Position numbers and translations under genes: made by a program. From Bolinopsis microptera (taxonomy: Eukaryota > Ctenophora > Tentaculata > Lobata > Bolinopsidae), in the NCBI RefSeq assembly GCF_026151205.1, contig NC_087076.1, positions 20,391,919 through 20,455,918 on the forward strand: a DNA stretch of 64,000 nucleotides. Reading direction: 5' to 3'. Positions 26,930 through 37,689 of this stretch are shown in pieces (positions within the stretch are counted from its first letter, which is position 1; each line of letters opens with the position of its first letter). The notes beneath the pieces were generated by a model. It was not told the DNA's origin. It saw only the letters and a program-made list of their open reading frames with translations, and did not search any database.

Positions 26930-28500
26930 AAGATTTGCAAATACAACTTGATTCAGGATAACAAGATTTGCAAGTACAACTTGAACAGAATATTCTTTGT
27001 CGACTCAATTTTAATGCATGGTTTGAAGATTGTATTGTACTTTGCTAAAGTTTGTAACTTAACATTAACAGTTCTGCCTGTGGAGGGAGAGTATTACATA
27101 TTAGTTAATCTAACCATCATAATATGTAAAGGTATACAATTATATACGTTTACATAATATCTGGGTATAATAAAATAGCATAATATATAAATTGGATAAA
27201 TAATAGTGTCTAAGCCGCTGTTTGTCAACTGTAGAAATACATATTATTATAATAGAACTCTTGTTGACATCGTGTTTTAAATCAAAATGTAAATTTGATG
27301 TTTATTCTTTTATTGTGATTAAAAGTTTTGATTTCTTTTTTCTTAAAGAATATCGAAATTCCTTTTAAGTGAAAACAGCTCCAATGGAAACTAAAAACTA
27401 TTAATATGACAATTTCTCAAATCTGTCGCAAGAAAAATGTATTTTCAACTTCAAGTTCCATTTTTTTGTTTCCTGAGCTCGTATGATGATATTTACTTAA
27501 ATTGGTCAAAAATTGTATAACCTAAAACGATAATAATTGTATAACCTAAAACGGTCCTGCGCAGTGCGCATGACATGCAGGAACTAAACAGGAATTGAAC
27601 ATAAAATGGTTTAAAAAGCACTAAAAATCCTGTCCTTACCTTAATGTAATTGGAATTGAAAATATAAATCATAAAATGCAATTATTGTGTAAAATCTTAA
27701 AAAGTAAAAATAAATTATTTTGAACAGGCTGACTATTATATCAGTCTTCAAAGCACACAATTTTACCAAACAAATCGTTCTATCTTTCCCAAAAACTGGT
27801 GAACTTATTATAGAGTTATATAAGCCCCTTATTTCTTTCCAGTCATCTCCTCAATCCATACTTTGCAGATGCCATTGGCATTTCTTCTGAAATGTTGGCG
27901 TTTTTCTATTTTCCGCTCTTAATCTTCCAGAGATCTGCCTGTTTGTATGCACGACACTGTTTCCTGAAAAAAATTTGACAGATTTTATGGAATTTTTGCC
28001 CAGTGGCCAGTAAACCAAAAGACTAAGAATGGTACGAGATCAAACTGAGACACTGGAAGTCAAAATCCCGGACTTAATGAAAAATTAATTGTGTTCTTTT
28101 CTCTGTATTGCCCCATTTTCAATTTTTGAAAATGAAATTTCCTGGACCAAAATTTTACAGTTTTGACTGAATTTTCTCCAGCAACCAATTAGTCAGCAAA
28201 CTCTAGATGGCATATGATACCGTCACAACTAAGGTGCTGGAAGTTTGATTCCGGTCGGACGAAGCGTCGAAGCATACTACAGTTAACAGTAAGCTTTACA
28301 AAACGAAAATTCATATTTTCCAATTTCTGTCCCATTCTCAAATATTTCATTTCCTGATCAGAAATTTGGCAGATATAATGGACTTTTTACTTGTACTTGC
28401 ACTTGTATTAAGCACAGTGGAAATTAAAATATATTGATAAAAGAGAAATAGCAGAGCTTGGATTATGATCGACACGTAACAAAATGTAACCACAACTATA
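26930..28500. other. 3' flank of right lipoxygenase
   Basis: No gene is supported. It begins with two copies of a ttgattcagg...aacaagatttgcaa repeat and is otherwise unique, A+T-rich and mirrored at 5050-6600. Confidence 0.5.
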
Positions 28501-28530
28501 AAATCTCCAACTAAACGGATTAAACCATGA

Positions 28531-28580
28531 GGTCAAAAGGAAATCGTGGCACGTGCGGAATCGCGATTTTGCGGAATCGG
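28531..28580. repeat. Dispersed AATCGCGGC-family repeat fragment
   Basis: Contains ggtcaaaaggaaatcgtggc followed by acgtgcggaatcgcgatttt. Same family as at 16050, 19205 and 29182; mirror copy at about 4910-4965. Confidence 0.55.
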
Positions 28581-28842
28581 GGTCCTAAGAAGAAGGAAAT
28601 GTAGGTGTAGGGTTTTGGGGCTGACTGAACTTCACAGGTTCAGAGTTCAGACCAATACTGTTCCCAGTGATGCATTACCTTCTGACTGCTCAACAGCTGA
28701 AACATTTACCAATTTCGAGCCAACAAGTAAAAAGTCTTTATTAAGAAGAAATCATGCGAATACCAGTAGGACACAAAGAAGATTGAGCAGATAAAGAAGA
28801 TAACAAAATACTGAACAATAAGTGAATAACAAAAATACAAAC

Positions 28843-28998
28843 GCCGGTATCAGAGGGGAGGTAATATCCACATATAACTATAAGTTTGACTTGTTTGGAA
28901 CATATCCGGTTGATGAAATGCACTGGAGGGTGGTATCGTAACACTTCCTTTACAAAAGCATCAAGATACGGCATCTGTTTGAGAGTATCTCGGATATC
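28843..28998 (-). CDS. Cytochrome P450 K-helix exon (partial gene)
   Basis: A 52-codon, phase-0 exon bounded by a plausible acceptor (CATAG before GATATC) and donor (GT after GATACCGGC). It encodes DIRDTLKQMPYLDAFVKEVL followed by RYHPPVHFINRI, the K-helix of P450 monooxygenases: the ExxR pair is E and R of KEVLR, followed by the usual HPPV. The downstream CGYYLPSDTG fits the next beta-strand (YxLPxxT). The heme-binding Cys exon was not found, so the gene is partial here, either a lone duplicated exon or one with distant exons. The sequence is closer to ordinary microsomal P450s than to CYP74. It lies 1.9 kb downstream of a lipoxygenase. Confidence 0.6.
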
Positions 28999-29181
28999 CT
29001 ATGACTGTCGGATCAGTGTGGCTGTTTACCTGGGGACCTCAGGCTATCATGTTCATAAACATAACCGAATAGAGATTAGGCGGAATGACAGGCTAAGCGC
29101 GGCCCAGTAACGTGGCTGTCTAGTGTCTATACCAGCTTCAGAAAATCCTTTATCTACCTGAACGATGGTAAGTTAGTCAGC

Positions 29182-29390
29182 AAGGTCAAAAGGAAAAAGC
29201 GGCACGTGCAGAATCTCGATTTTCCCATTCTCCGCGACAAATCGTGATTTTTGACGTTTGCAGAGGGCGAGACAATTTGCAATTTTCTCAGATCCTCGCG
29301 ACAAATCGCGATTATTCCAGTTCTCTGAGCTGAGGACCAAATTTGCGCATTCTCCTTTAAATCCGAGGGCCAAATATCACAAATTGTACA
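29182..29390. repeat. Dispersed AATCGCGGC-family repeat, longer copy
   Basis: Starts aaggtcaaaaggaaaaagcg. It contains two clusters of gcgacaaatcg(c)gattt and ends with a ctcctttaaatccgagggcc segment. Mirror copy at about 4105-4310. Confidence 0.5.
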
Positions 29391-29799
29391 TACTCAACAC
29401 ATAATTTACCAATATAACTTCCAATATGCTGTTTTGTAGCAATAATATATTCGAGATTATGTTACACTAGTGTAACCAATAATTACAAGGCTTACGGCCG
29501 GGACTTCACTATCGCAGTTGAAATGCAAGGGTATAAACCCACCTATTATAATTATATTCTAAAAACCCATTACATTTTGGTAGTTAAAACGGTGCAAAAG
29601 TATGAAATCGGCCAGTCAAAGCATACTTCAATTCATTTCTGAGTACCCCTCACGTATCTAATAGTAATACTTGATAAAGCATATCAGTTATGGGAGTATG
29701 GGGAGAGAGAAAGGGAGTAGGAGAGAGGGAGAGACACTTTAGTATCACATTTCGGTCACAAATTTATCAAATAAACCACTTACCACCGGCCGATTAAAA

Positions 29800-30355
29800 A
29801 ACTTGGGCTCTTGGGCTTCGTCAGAGTTTTATGAACACTATACCGAAAACACCAGCCACGTACCTCTTACCGTTTTCAAAAACAATCCATAAGAATAAGT
29901 CCTAATCCTCGCTTCACGTCCCCTACTCATCTCCTTCATCGTCCCATCAACTTATCGTAGTCTCTAAGTCTAACCTATCTCCTTGGACCTGCTTTTATGC
30001 ACTCATCCAGAATTTTTATTAGCATTTAAATTATTATATTTGATTTTATCTTCGTGATATTGTAACGCGGTTAAATTTTAAGATTTTATTTTCATACTTT
30101 TATTCGGCTTTTGTTCTATATCTGAACGTATTTATGAATTGATGTATAGCCAAAACGAGTTCGTTAGTGTTCTCCTTGGTAATTTCATGTTTAATTCCTG
30201 TTTAATTTAAAGTTTAATTCCATATCGCAAATTTTCATTATATATTGCGTTTAAGTTTCCGGAAATATCTGAGATCAACTAATAATATAATTATATAATC
30301 AACTAATAATATCAAATAACGGAGTAGTTCGCTGTTTATTAGTATCATGATTGAA
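29800..30355. other. A+T-rich intergenic segment
   Basis: Nothing recognisable as a gene or RNA. It bridges the visible end of the inverted repeat and the hairpin element. Confidence 0.4.
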
Positions 30356-30631
30356 ATACTGATATCTGGATATTATCCGGTTGGAAGAGACAAGGACAAG
30401 TGAAACAAGGAAGTTAGGAGTAAGGGCAAATTTTCGGCGTCAACGCCATCTTCAGGCTCAAATTATTTGTTATATAGTAGTGTTGAAAGTATTAATACTT
30501 TCAACACTACTATATAAGAAATAATTTGAGCCTGAAGATGGCGTTGACGCCGAAAATTTGCCCTTACTCCTAACTTCCTTGTTTCACTTGTCCTTGTCTC
30601 TTCCAACCGGATAATATCCAGATATCAGTAT
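30356..30631. repeat. 276-bp near-perfect hairpin (fold-back MITE-like)
   Basis: The two halves are reverse complements almost base for base (outer ends atactgatatctgg and ccagatatcagta; centre agtattaatact) with no spacer. Both arms carry ggcgttgacgccgaaaattt in opposite sense. aactaataatat lies directly after the right end and also about 45 bp before the left end, but a true target duplication is not proven. It sits 72 bp beyond the end of the minus-strand lipoxygenase. Confidence 0.9.
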
Positions 30632-30703
30632 AACTAATAATATAGCACAAAACAAAAACGTCACTATAATAAGGCAGTTTGTCATACTTCAGTCTGTTCG
30701 TTT

Positions 30704-32962
30704 TTAACTCTGGGTGGTCAGAGGAGTGTTAACTGGACTCAAAACATCATACTTAATATATCGTCCAACGTTTCTAGCGTCAATTTTCGCCTTCAACCCC
30801 CTCATTTTCTCCGTCATCCGTTGCATGCACGCCTCCTGCTCAGGAGAAACAGCCATGTTCTCTCCAAAAATGCCAAGTTTGTTCTCTCCGGGTGAGTCGA
30901 GGTAGAATCTCTCAATAGGAGAGTACTGTCCCAGGTTATTTGATATGTTCATGGCAATGAAGTGGAGCTCCAACACAGGAAGAGCGTCCAGTATCATATC
31001 CATGGTGACCTTTGTATCTTGTTTAGGAGGAGGGAGGGTCATGCACGAGGGGACATTCGGCGGGAAGGTGTAAGTGGTGAATGTCTGGAAGTTGACCGCG
31101 GTATGGAATACAGAGATGTTAACGATGACGCATGTTAGATACTCAACTAGATGTTCTCTATTGGCCATTGATCGTGGGAAACCAGCAACGTTTTCGTAGC
31201 CATGGAAGCCAAAGTCAACCAAGTCTTTGAAGACGTTCTGAAGCTCAAAATCTTTTACGACGTCTTCATCGGAGGGGTATGTCAAATTTACCATCTCAGA
31301 GACGTATTCACCGATGTATTTCCAGTAATCAAGAGTGTCTTCTCTGTATAAATACTCAGGGATATCTTCAACACCACGTTTTTCAAAGTTCTTTTCTAAA
31401 TTCAGGTCTGCGTAATCAAAGGTTTGGTAGTAGTTGTGTAGAAGTATCTTCAAGCTATCACCTGCTGAGAGGAATAAGGCAAAGACATTCTGACCAGGAT
31501 TTATCAGCACAGCTCTTGCTTGAACATTGACCGGGATTACTCCCTGAATGTGGGGCTGCAGTAACCTAAAGATGGGATGGGCATTTGGTAGGTTTCGGTA
31601 AGCTGCTACTGCAAAGATTTCGTTGGTGGCGTGACCTCTAGCGTAGTGGGTGCACACAGAGTATACGCTTAGATCAGCACACCTAAACCACATTTTGGCG
31701 TATAGCCAGGTTAGATGTTCGGGGTCATTCAAATCCGTTATATCAGGACTAGGAGGGGACCACCAAGTTTCAGGCTCCCCATCAACTCTGTTTTCTAATC
31801 GAATAAGAACAGGAACCAACTTTCCATCATCTCTCTGATACAGAAGACAATCGGCGAGACACACATACCAAGTTTGTGCGGTTCCGGTCAGCTTTTTGCT
31901 GAATGCCCCACCATGAGGGATACCAACTAAGTCGTCGAAGCAAACCTCAAACAAATGTCCTTCTCCTATCACGTCCTGCACGGATTTATTTTCCAATGCG
32001 TGGTCGGGAACTGTTCCTCCAGCCCAGCGTCCCTCCAGGGATGTTACCCTTCTGATGTGCAAAGAGTTGGGGCCACACAGCATCTGTCTTCCGAACTCCT
32101 CATCCTGACGGAATACTTTGGAAACTTTCAATGCATCAAGGACAAGGTCTTTGGGCCATTCCATTTCATCTGATTGCTCTTTCATATAATCTCTGTATTT
32201 CTGAAAAGAGTCGGCCTTTTCCTCTTTGTACGTTCCCAAGATTTTTTCCTTTATGTTTGACAAAATGTTACTCTTAATCTTTTTCACTCCTTGAGCCCTC
32301 AAATTCGTGAATGCGTCAAATTTTGCTTCCCTAAACTTTAGAAACCTTGGTAGATTGTCATACTCTATGATGTTCAAGTAACCGGGATAAAAATATCCAC
32401 TTGATTCATTTTTGAAATCATTCCACTGAACCAAGGAGTGAATGGTTTGCAAATCTTCTTCTCTTGCTTTGATGATGAAGTCCTCAGTTTCTTGGTGTTT
32501 CAGAGTTCCAGCTCCTTCTCGAACAAGAAAATGTGGTGGGCATCCCAATTCGGCAACAGTAGGGTTTCCTCGCATCGGGTTATGAGGGTACACAAAGTTC
32601 TTGATGGGGAAACGGTAGGGGTCCCGGTTATACACGATCGTTATTTCCCGCACATACAGAGCATCCTTCACAAGTTCAAATCTGTTGCTTTCCAAGTCTA
32701 CTTTAATCAGTTTTGGTACCCCTACATGGGCGGGAAGCCAAAAATCTACCGTCACTGCCCCTTCTGTCATTATCGGGAAGAGTTCCTTGATTTTAAGGGG
32801 CTTGGATTCCGAAGTCTCACATCCAGGGTTAACCGTCAAAATCATCATTCCATCGTCCCATTTCTTGGTTGACTTCTTGGAAGGAATGTAGGAACCAGTT
32901 CGGATGATGAATGTATAGGAAGTCTCTTCTCCTTTGTTTTCTTCAACACCGTTAACCGTCAT
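30704..32962 (-). CDS. PLAT-domain lipoxygenase, second paralogue (intact)
   Basis: An uninterrupted, intronless 752-codon gene starting at ATG 32962; a frame open four codons further has only a TTG. The PLAT domain covers about residues 15-115. The lipoxygenase domain begins near FVYPHNPMRGNP. Iron ligands (numbered from this ATG): His439 and His444 in THYARGH, His620 and Asn624 in FHTAVNF, and the C-terminal carboxylate. The final residue is Ser (PLTTQS), not Ile. The EEFGRQMLCGP and AYRNLPNAHPIFR blocks match the family. It is clearly homologous to the gene at 24682 but considerably diverged, and is tail to tail with it. Upstream, ttaaatctag ends 15 bases before the ATG and looks like a splice acceptor. 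Family membership is certain; product specificity is unknown. Confidence 0.96.
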   Translation of the reverse strand: MTVNGVEENKGEETSYTFIIRTGSYIPSKKSTKKWDDGMMILTVNPGCETSESKPLKIKELFPIMTEGAVTVDFWLPAHVGVPKLIKVDLESNRFELVKDALYVREITIVYNRDPYRFPIKNFVYPHNPMRGNPTVAELGCPPHFLVREGAGTLKHQETEDFIIKAREEDLQTIHSLVQWNDFKNESSGYFYPGYLNIIEYDNLPRFLKFREAKFDAFTNLRAQGVKKIKSNILSNIKEKILGTYKEEKADSFQKYRDYMKEQSDEMEWPKDLVLDALKVSKVFRQDEEFGRQMLCGPNSLHIRRVTSLEGRWAGGTVPDHALENKSVQDVIGEGHLFEVCFDDLVGIPHGGAFSKKLTGTAQTWYVCLADCLLYQRDDGKLVPVLIRLENRVDGEPETWWSPPSPDITDLNDPEHLTWLYAKMWFRCADLSVYSVCTHYARGHATNEIFAVAAYRNLPNAHPIFRLLQPHIQGVIPVNVQARAVLINPGQNVFALFLSAGDSLKILLHNYYQTFDYADLNLEKNFEKRGVEDIPEYLYREDTLDYWKYIGEYVSEMVNLTYPSDEDVVKDFELQNVFKDLVDFGFHGYENVAGFPRSMANREHLVEYLTCVIVNISVFHTAVNFQTFTTYTFPPNVPSCMTLPPPKQDTKVTMDMILDALPVLELHFIAMNISNNLGQYSPIERFYLDSPGENKLGIFGENMAVSPEQEACMQRMTEKMRGLKAKIDARNVGRYIKYDVLSPVNTPLTTQS

Positions 32963-32979
32963 TTTAACGCTCAAACTCT

Positions 32980-34430
32980 AGATTTAAACAATATTAGTTT
33001 ACATTTAGTCAATATTAATTTATTTAGGAATGAAATAATAGGATTATACAATATACATACATATAACTAGTTACTAGACACACAGTGACACAGTATAAGT
33101 TTGTAATAAAGCAGAGTGGAAGCAGATAACAAGGTCTATAAGTTACAGAAATGAAAATCATTGATTCCACTACAACATCAAGCCTCGAGGATAGGAGGAA
33201 ACACATTATTCCTGCACAGGGAGTGTACTCTTAGATGATGACCGTTTAGAAACATTCACGGAGAGAGCGATAATTTGTGCATCAACCTAAGGATCCCTAC
33301 TTATAATCTGTACTTACATAATATGATACATATCCATATAATGCATTAACATATCCATGACGTGTCTACAACCGCAACCCTGTCCCTATGGGCTAAGGGG
33401 GAGCTTTCACAATCAGACAATAAAACAAGCCGAGGAATCTCCAGAGAGCGGTGAATATTGTCAAATCAATGAGTTTATGGGTCAGGGACTCAGGGGAATA
33501 TGCATTGTGGCTTAAGCTCTGAAGGCACTAACCATGAAGCCCAACACAGCCCTTTTGATGGTCCTCTGAATGAGTGAATGAAGTCATTTGATGTTTAATT
33601 GCTATTACAATGATAATATATCACTATGACATACCCATAGTGAACAGACTCGTTATCTCCATCACATCAATGGGCTCCCCCGGAAACTCTTGTTGTGATG
33701 CTTCGACAGCATCTCACATATCAACCGCAACATCGTAAAACTTGGACAAGTGCTTCGTCAGACGGTGTGTGCTGAATGCTGGATCCATTATCTTTCTGTT
33801 TAAAATGATAGTTAGGAAGAGGTTGAGCACGAAGCATCATTACCTAGGTCCCAACTTTTCGTGATCAAAATATCAATTAATGATAAAATTAACTAAATTA
33901 TTTCCGAATATCGAAATCAAAATCTCGATTAACGAAATGGTTCAAATTTTATATACTTCTTTCGTTTCCATATCGGTCCCCCGGGGTTTGTTAAAATGCT
34001 GTTAAATTCACAGAAATTCGCCGTACCCATTCTTTTTAGATTAAACGAAAATTTCCTGTTGAATAATCACTGCTACAAACAGGGGGAGCCAATGGGGGAA
34101 ATGGGGAAAAAAGGGGGAGAATATTAATTTAATGGGGAAAGCGGGCTGAGGATTGGAAAATTTCTCCATTACTCCATTTTCCCCCCTTTAATTTATCTCA
34201 ATTTTCTTTTGTCAAATATTTTTAGTTGTGAACATCGTAGAAGGTTGCAAATTAATCGAGGGTGTTATTATCTTATCAGTGAAAAAGGTTTTGTTTTCAC
34301 TTCAGTTATTCGAATAAGTGGCCAACTAGCAAATAGCAATTAGGTGTCACCGCGGTCATTCACATTTCACATATTACTCTAGGTAAACTATAGGTAAAAA
34401 TATAATATTAATCATAAGCTAAAAGTACTA
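32980..34430. other. A+T-rich intergenic segment
   Basis: No gene, RNA or repeat array is recognised. A patch near 34080-34150 is rich in G and A runs resembling the noise type. Confidence 0.4.
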
Positions 34431-34434
34431 ATCT

Positions 34435-34710
34435 TTGTATTCTAAATGGGAAAAGAAGAAACATTGTCAGTCAGTCGAGAAAATTGTCAGTCAGGCTATA
34501 TGGCAGCTTTGTAGATGTTGTGACTATGCTAGTAGTGGTCCCAGGCTTGCGACTGCAATTGCGGTGTTAAATCGATTTAATGGTATACCAACGATCCACC
34601 TCCCACTTGTTGTTTGGTACTTAGCATTAATAGTGTTAGCTGTAGCCATTTATAGCAAGAATCTTAAAACTAAAGGGGATGACAAGGAAAAGAGGAAGGA
34701 AAAAGAATAA
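34435..34710 (+). CDS. Possible small membrane-protein exon
   Basis: An open stretch without any in-frame ATG ends in a hydrophobic segment (PLVVWYLALIVLAVAIYSK) followed by a highly charged Lys/Glu tail before the stop. It could be the last exon of a small single-pass protein, but there is no homology I recognise and no firm acceptor. It may be chance. Confidence 0.2.
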   Translation: MYSKWEKKKHCQSVEKIVSQAIWQLCRCCDYASSGPRLATAIAVLNRFNGIPTIHLPLVVWYLALIVLAVAIYSKNLKTKGDDKEKRKEKE

Positions 34711-34939
34711 CGGAACAAACAATTAATTAAAGTATTTATAGGAGCATTAGTTATTGTAATTACAAGCTTCAATAATAAATCACTGACTAAAACTTCTAAT
34801 TAAAATGACACTTGGTACGCTCGCCCATTTTCAATGGTCAGTCTGAACTTCGGTTTAGCACGTTGTACACTTATTCACCTAAGTTTCAGAATTTTTTCAG
34901 TTTAGCAGAGTTAGTACCCGTGTTTCAATAAAATCAAAA

Positions 34940-37600
34940 GATATCAGGGGAGTTCTTTAATAATGTTATGGTCATCTAGAATACCGAACTTCCTGAAAAC
35001 GTTATCATATCTCCTCAGACAACGTTTAATGCCTTTAATCAGGTTATCACGGCTATATCCTTTATCAATTAGAATTTTGAATATTTTGTGAAGATGGGAG
35101 GTAAAGATATCCAATCTAGTGCAAACATTACCATATCTAAGAACTTGACTTGAAAAAACGTTGTAGCCAACCTCGGTTGGGATGTTACTGTGAGGAAATG
35201 TAAGGGATACAACATGAAAATTAAAATCATCAGTTTTGTTATACACTGATATTTCTAGTCCTTCTGTGGAAATATTAATATTTAAATCAAGGTAGTTAAT
35301 GATTTTATTATTGGAACCAGCTCGCTCCATCTCCAATGAATTAGGATAAATATCTTTAATCAATTTATGAAAGTAAGTATAGGGGAACTTGAATTTCCAC
35401 CCATAGGAATACCCTTGGTTTGTATGAATACAATCCCGCCGAGGACAACATAAGTGTTATAAATAATAAATTTAACAGCCTCTTTTAGGTCATCTTGACT
35501 AAAGCAGGCATGAGAATCATAGGTTTTATTGGAAAAGAAACATGTATTACTGTCTCTTTTAGAAATACAAATATATCTATTACGGTCTGAAAATATTAAA
35601 TCAACAACTTCATTAATCATGTTCTCTACTTCAATCAAGTCTAATCTGGTATAAAGAGTAGTAAAATCATAAACTTGTATATTATAAACATCGCTATTTT
35701 TGATAGCTTCAAGGAATTCACTTGAGGAATCTATGCTCCAAAACATTTTTATACCGCTGTTGTTGTAGATTGCCTCGCAGTATTTCTTGAAGTATTTCCT
35801 CAAAAGTTTCAGACAACAGTTAACTTGGACGTTCAGTTGTTTCGTTACGGAAAAACGGGCACCTGCAATGAACCTCGCCTTGTAAGGGTTCTTATGAAGC
35901 TTAGGGTTCCAGAAGATGCGTGCTAGTCGCAAGTTTTTATCTTCAACTTGTACATTAAATCTCTCCTTTAGACTCTCAGATATTTTATTGACATAATGAG
36001 TCTCGTCTTCGCTACAGGGTTTATATGTATCATTACCTATACATTCTAGAGTATTAGGATCAAAACCCATTTCATTGACAAGAGTTTTTACATAAAACTT
36101 TTTACAAATAAATGCAAAATTACCAGAAGCTTTGTCGATACTACAAATAATGTATTTACTTTTCAGCAATTTAAGACTTCTTTTAACATCATCTTTTTCC
36201 AGTGTGTTTTCTTTTATTTCAAATGTTTCAGGAAAGTTTTTCTTGTAATATTCAATACGATTGGAAACTATTGATAACACTTTTTCCTTCCAATCGCTGA
36301 ACTTTACTTCTTTTTGACAGTACTTTCTACTTTTTGATTTTATAAATTTATCGACAGCTTCGGTAACTGACATATATATCTCATCTGGAGATTTAAATGT
36401 GGGAATTCTGTATTTACAACCGTAGGAAAGTACTTCCCTAAGTTCAACATTATCAACAATATCTAAATTACCAGTAACTACATGTCCATGAGGAGGATAA
36501 TTGAAAGGGGAGGAGTGGCAATCGCATGGACTATCTAAAATAGATTTAATATCAGAAATAGAAAGTTTCTTTAAGAATGAAGCATAGTTACAAATAGAAA
36601 GACTTATAGGATCATTATACTCATAATAAATCTGTAATGGTGTAAAAGACTGAATCAAAATGGGAAGCAAATCAATGACTGAAGTATCAGAGAAAATAGA
36701 TTTTAGGTTAAGATTATCAATGAATTTGCAATTAAATGGAACAATTATAAATTCTCTATTACTGGATTCAGATTTGTTCTGATGGTATTTGGGGGAAAAT
36801 GTTGAACAGAAAGAGGAACATACGTTGTAAATCAATCCTGAATTATTTTGACTCAAAGAGTAGAGAGTGTCTAAATCTGATAAGCTATAACATTTTAATG
36901 TTTTGTATATGGAATGTTCTGAAGAGATGTTATCTTTCAGCCTGTTAATATCAGACTCTATGGTATCCAGAGACTTCTTAGGCTGAACTTTCTTCTTTCC
37001 ATTCCCTCTGCCACGTTTGTATCGAGCAATCTGTCCACTAAAATAATTCATAACCCGATCTTGGGAGATGTTACCCGTTCCTTTCTTCTTGTCATTAAGA
37101 CCAAGAGGGAATGCTGTCCCAAGCTTCTCTATCCAGTAATCCTCCAGGAGAAGTAAATCATTTTTGACATCGGTGGACATGTCAGAATCAACATAATCTA
37201 CAATCTGCATGGAAGCATCTGAGAAGACGTGACCAGGAATATTAAAATGTTCATATAAAAATGTGGATGATTTGGCTTTGACACAATTTCTGTGGCCATT
37301 GACTCTTTTATGAAGTGGTTGAGTTGTTTCTCCAACATATTGTTTTTTACAGGTAGAACAGGTAATAACATAAATAACATTATTAGTTTACAATCAAATA
37401 TAAAATTTGTATGTCCAAAGATAAAATCATTATTAAAAGTACTGCTCCTAAATGTATTTACAGGATTAAAACTGTTGCAAGTGAGACAACCTCTACCATT
37501 GCAACATCTAAAAGTGCTAGAAAAGACATTACTAGGGGTTACCCAAATCATTTTTGGCAAATTCTTACATCCTATAAGGGAGCACAGCAAGTACCCAAGT
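34940..37600 (-). mobile_element. Penelope-like retroelement, Naiad-type, broken copy
   Basis: Reading 5' to 3' on the minus strand: a Cys-rich motif (CCNGRGCLTC) near 37490; a GIY-YIG endonuclease segment (VIYVITCSTCKKQYVGETT, with nearby RVNGHR) near 37300-37390; then a 616-codon reverse-transcriptase frame (35360-37210) with SIDKASGNFAF, WNPKLHKNP, DFTTLYTRLD and KGIPMGGNSSSP; then a thumb-like 139-codon frame (34944-35363, with INYLDLNIN). An endonuclease upstream of the RT together with the CxC-type motif is the permuted order described for the Naiad group of Penelope-like elements; classical Penelopes carry the endonuclease after the RT. The element is incomplete and lies in several frames, so it is inactive. 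Terminal repeats were not identified. Confidence 0.8.
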
Positions 37601-37689
37601 TGTTTTATACCATTTCTACCAGTACCGGATATTCAGCGCCCACTGCCAATTGCTCGCACACGTCACAACGTCATGCTTATATGATGGCT

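Larger units (their letters stand above)
17815..29800. repeat. Right arm of giant inverted repeat
   Basis: This is the mirror partner of 3650-17565. It has the cleaner copy of the lipoxygenase and of the tandem arrays: the 8-bp array is nearly perfect here but irregular in the left arm. The match is followed outward to about 29800, where the left arm dissolves into homopolymer runs, so the true outer end of the duplication cannot be seen. Confidence 0.93.

Noticed and set aside
28546-28794. Arg-rich plus-strand protein
   Set aside because: It begins within the dispersed repeat family, runs antisense to the P450 side, and the left-arm mirror does not preserve it.
31279-32891. Plus-strand frames inside the second lipoxygenase
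   Set aside because: Antisense shadows of the intact minus-strand gene.
34940-37600. Retrovirus or LTR element
   Set aside because: The reverse-transcriptase motifs and the GIY-YIG endonuclease are Penelope-type. No LTR, capsid, protease or integrase is seen.
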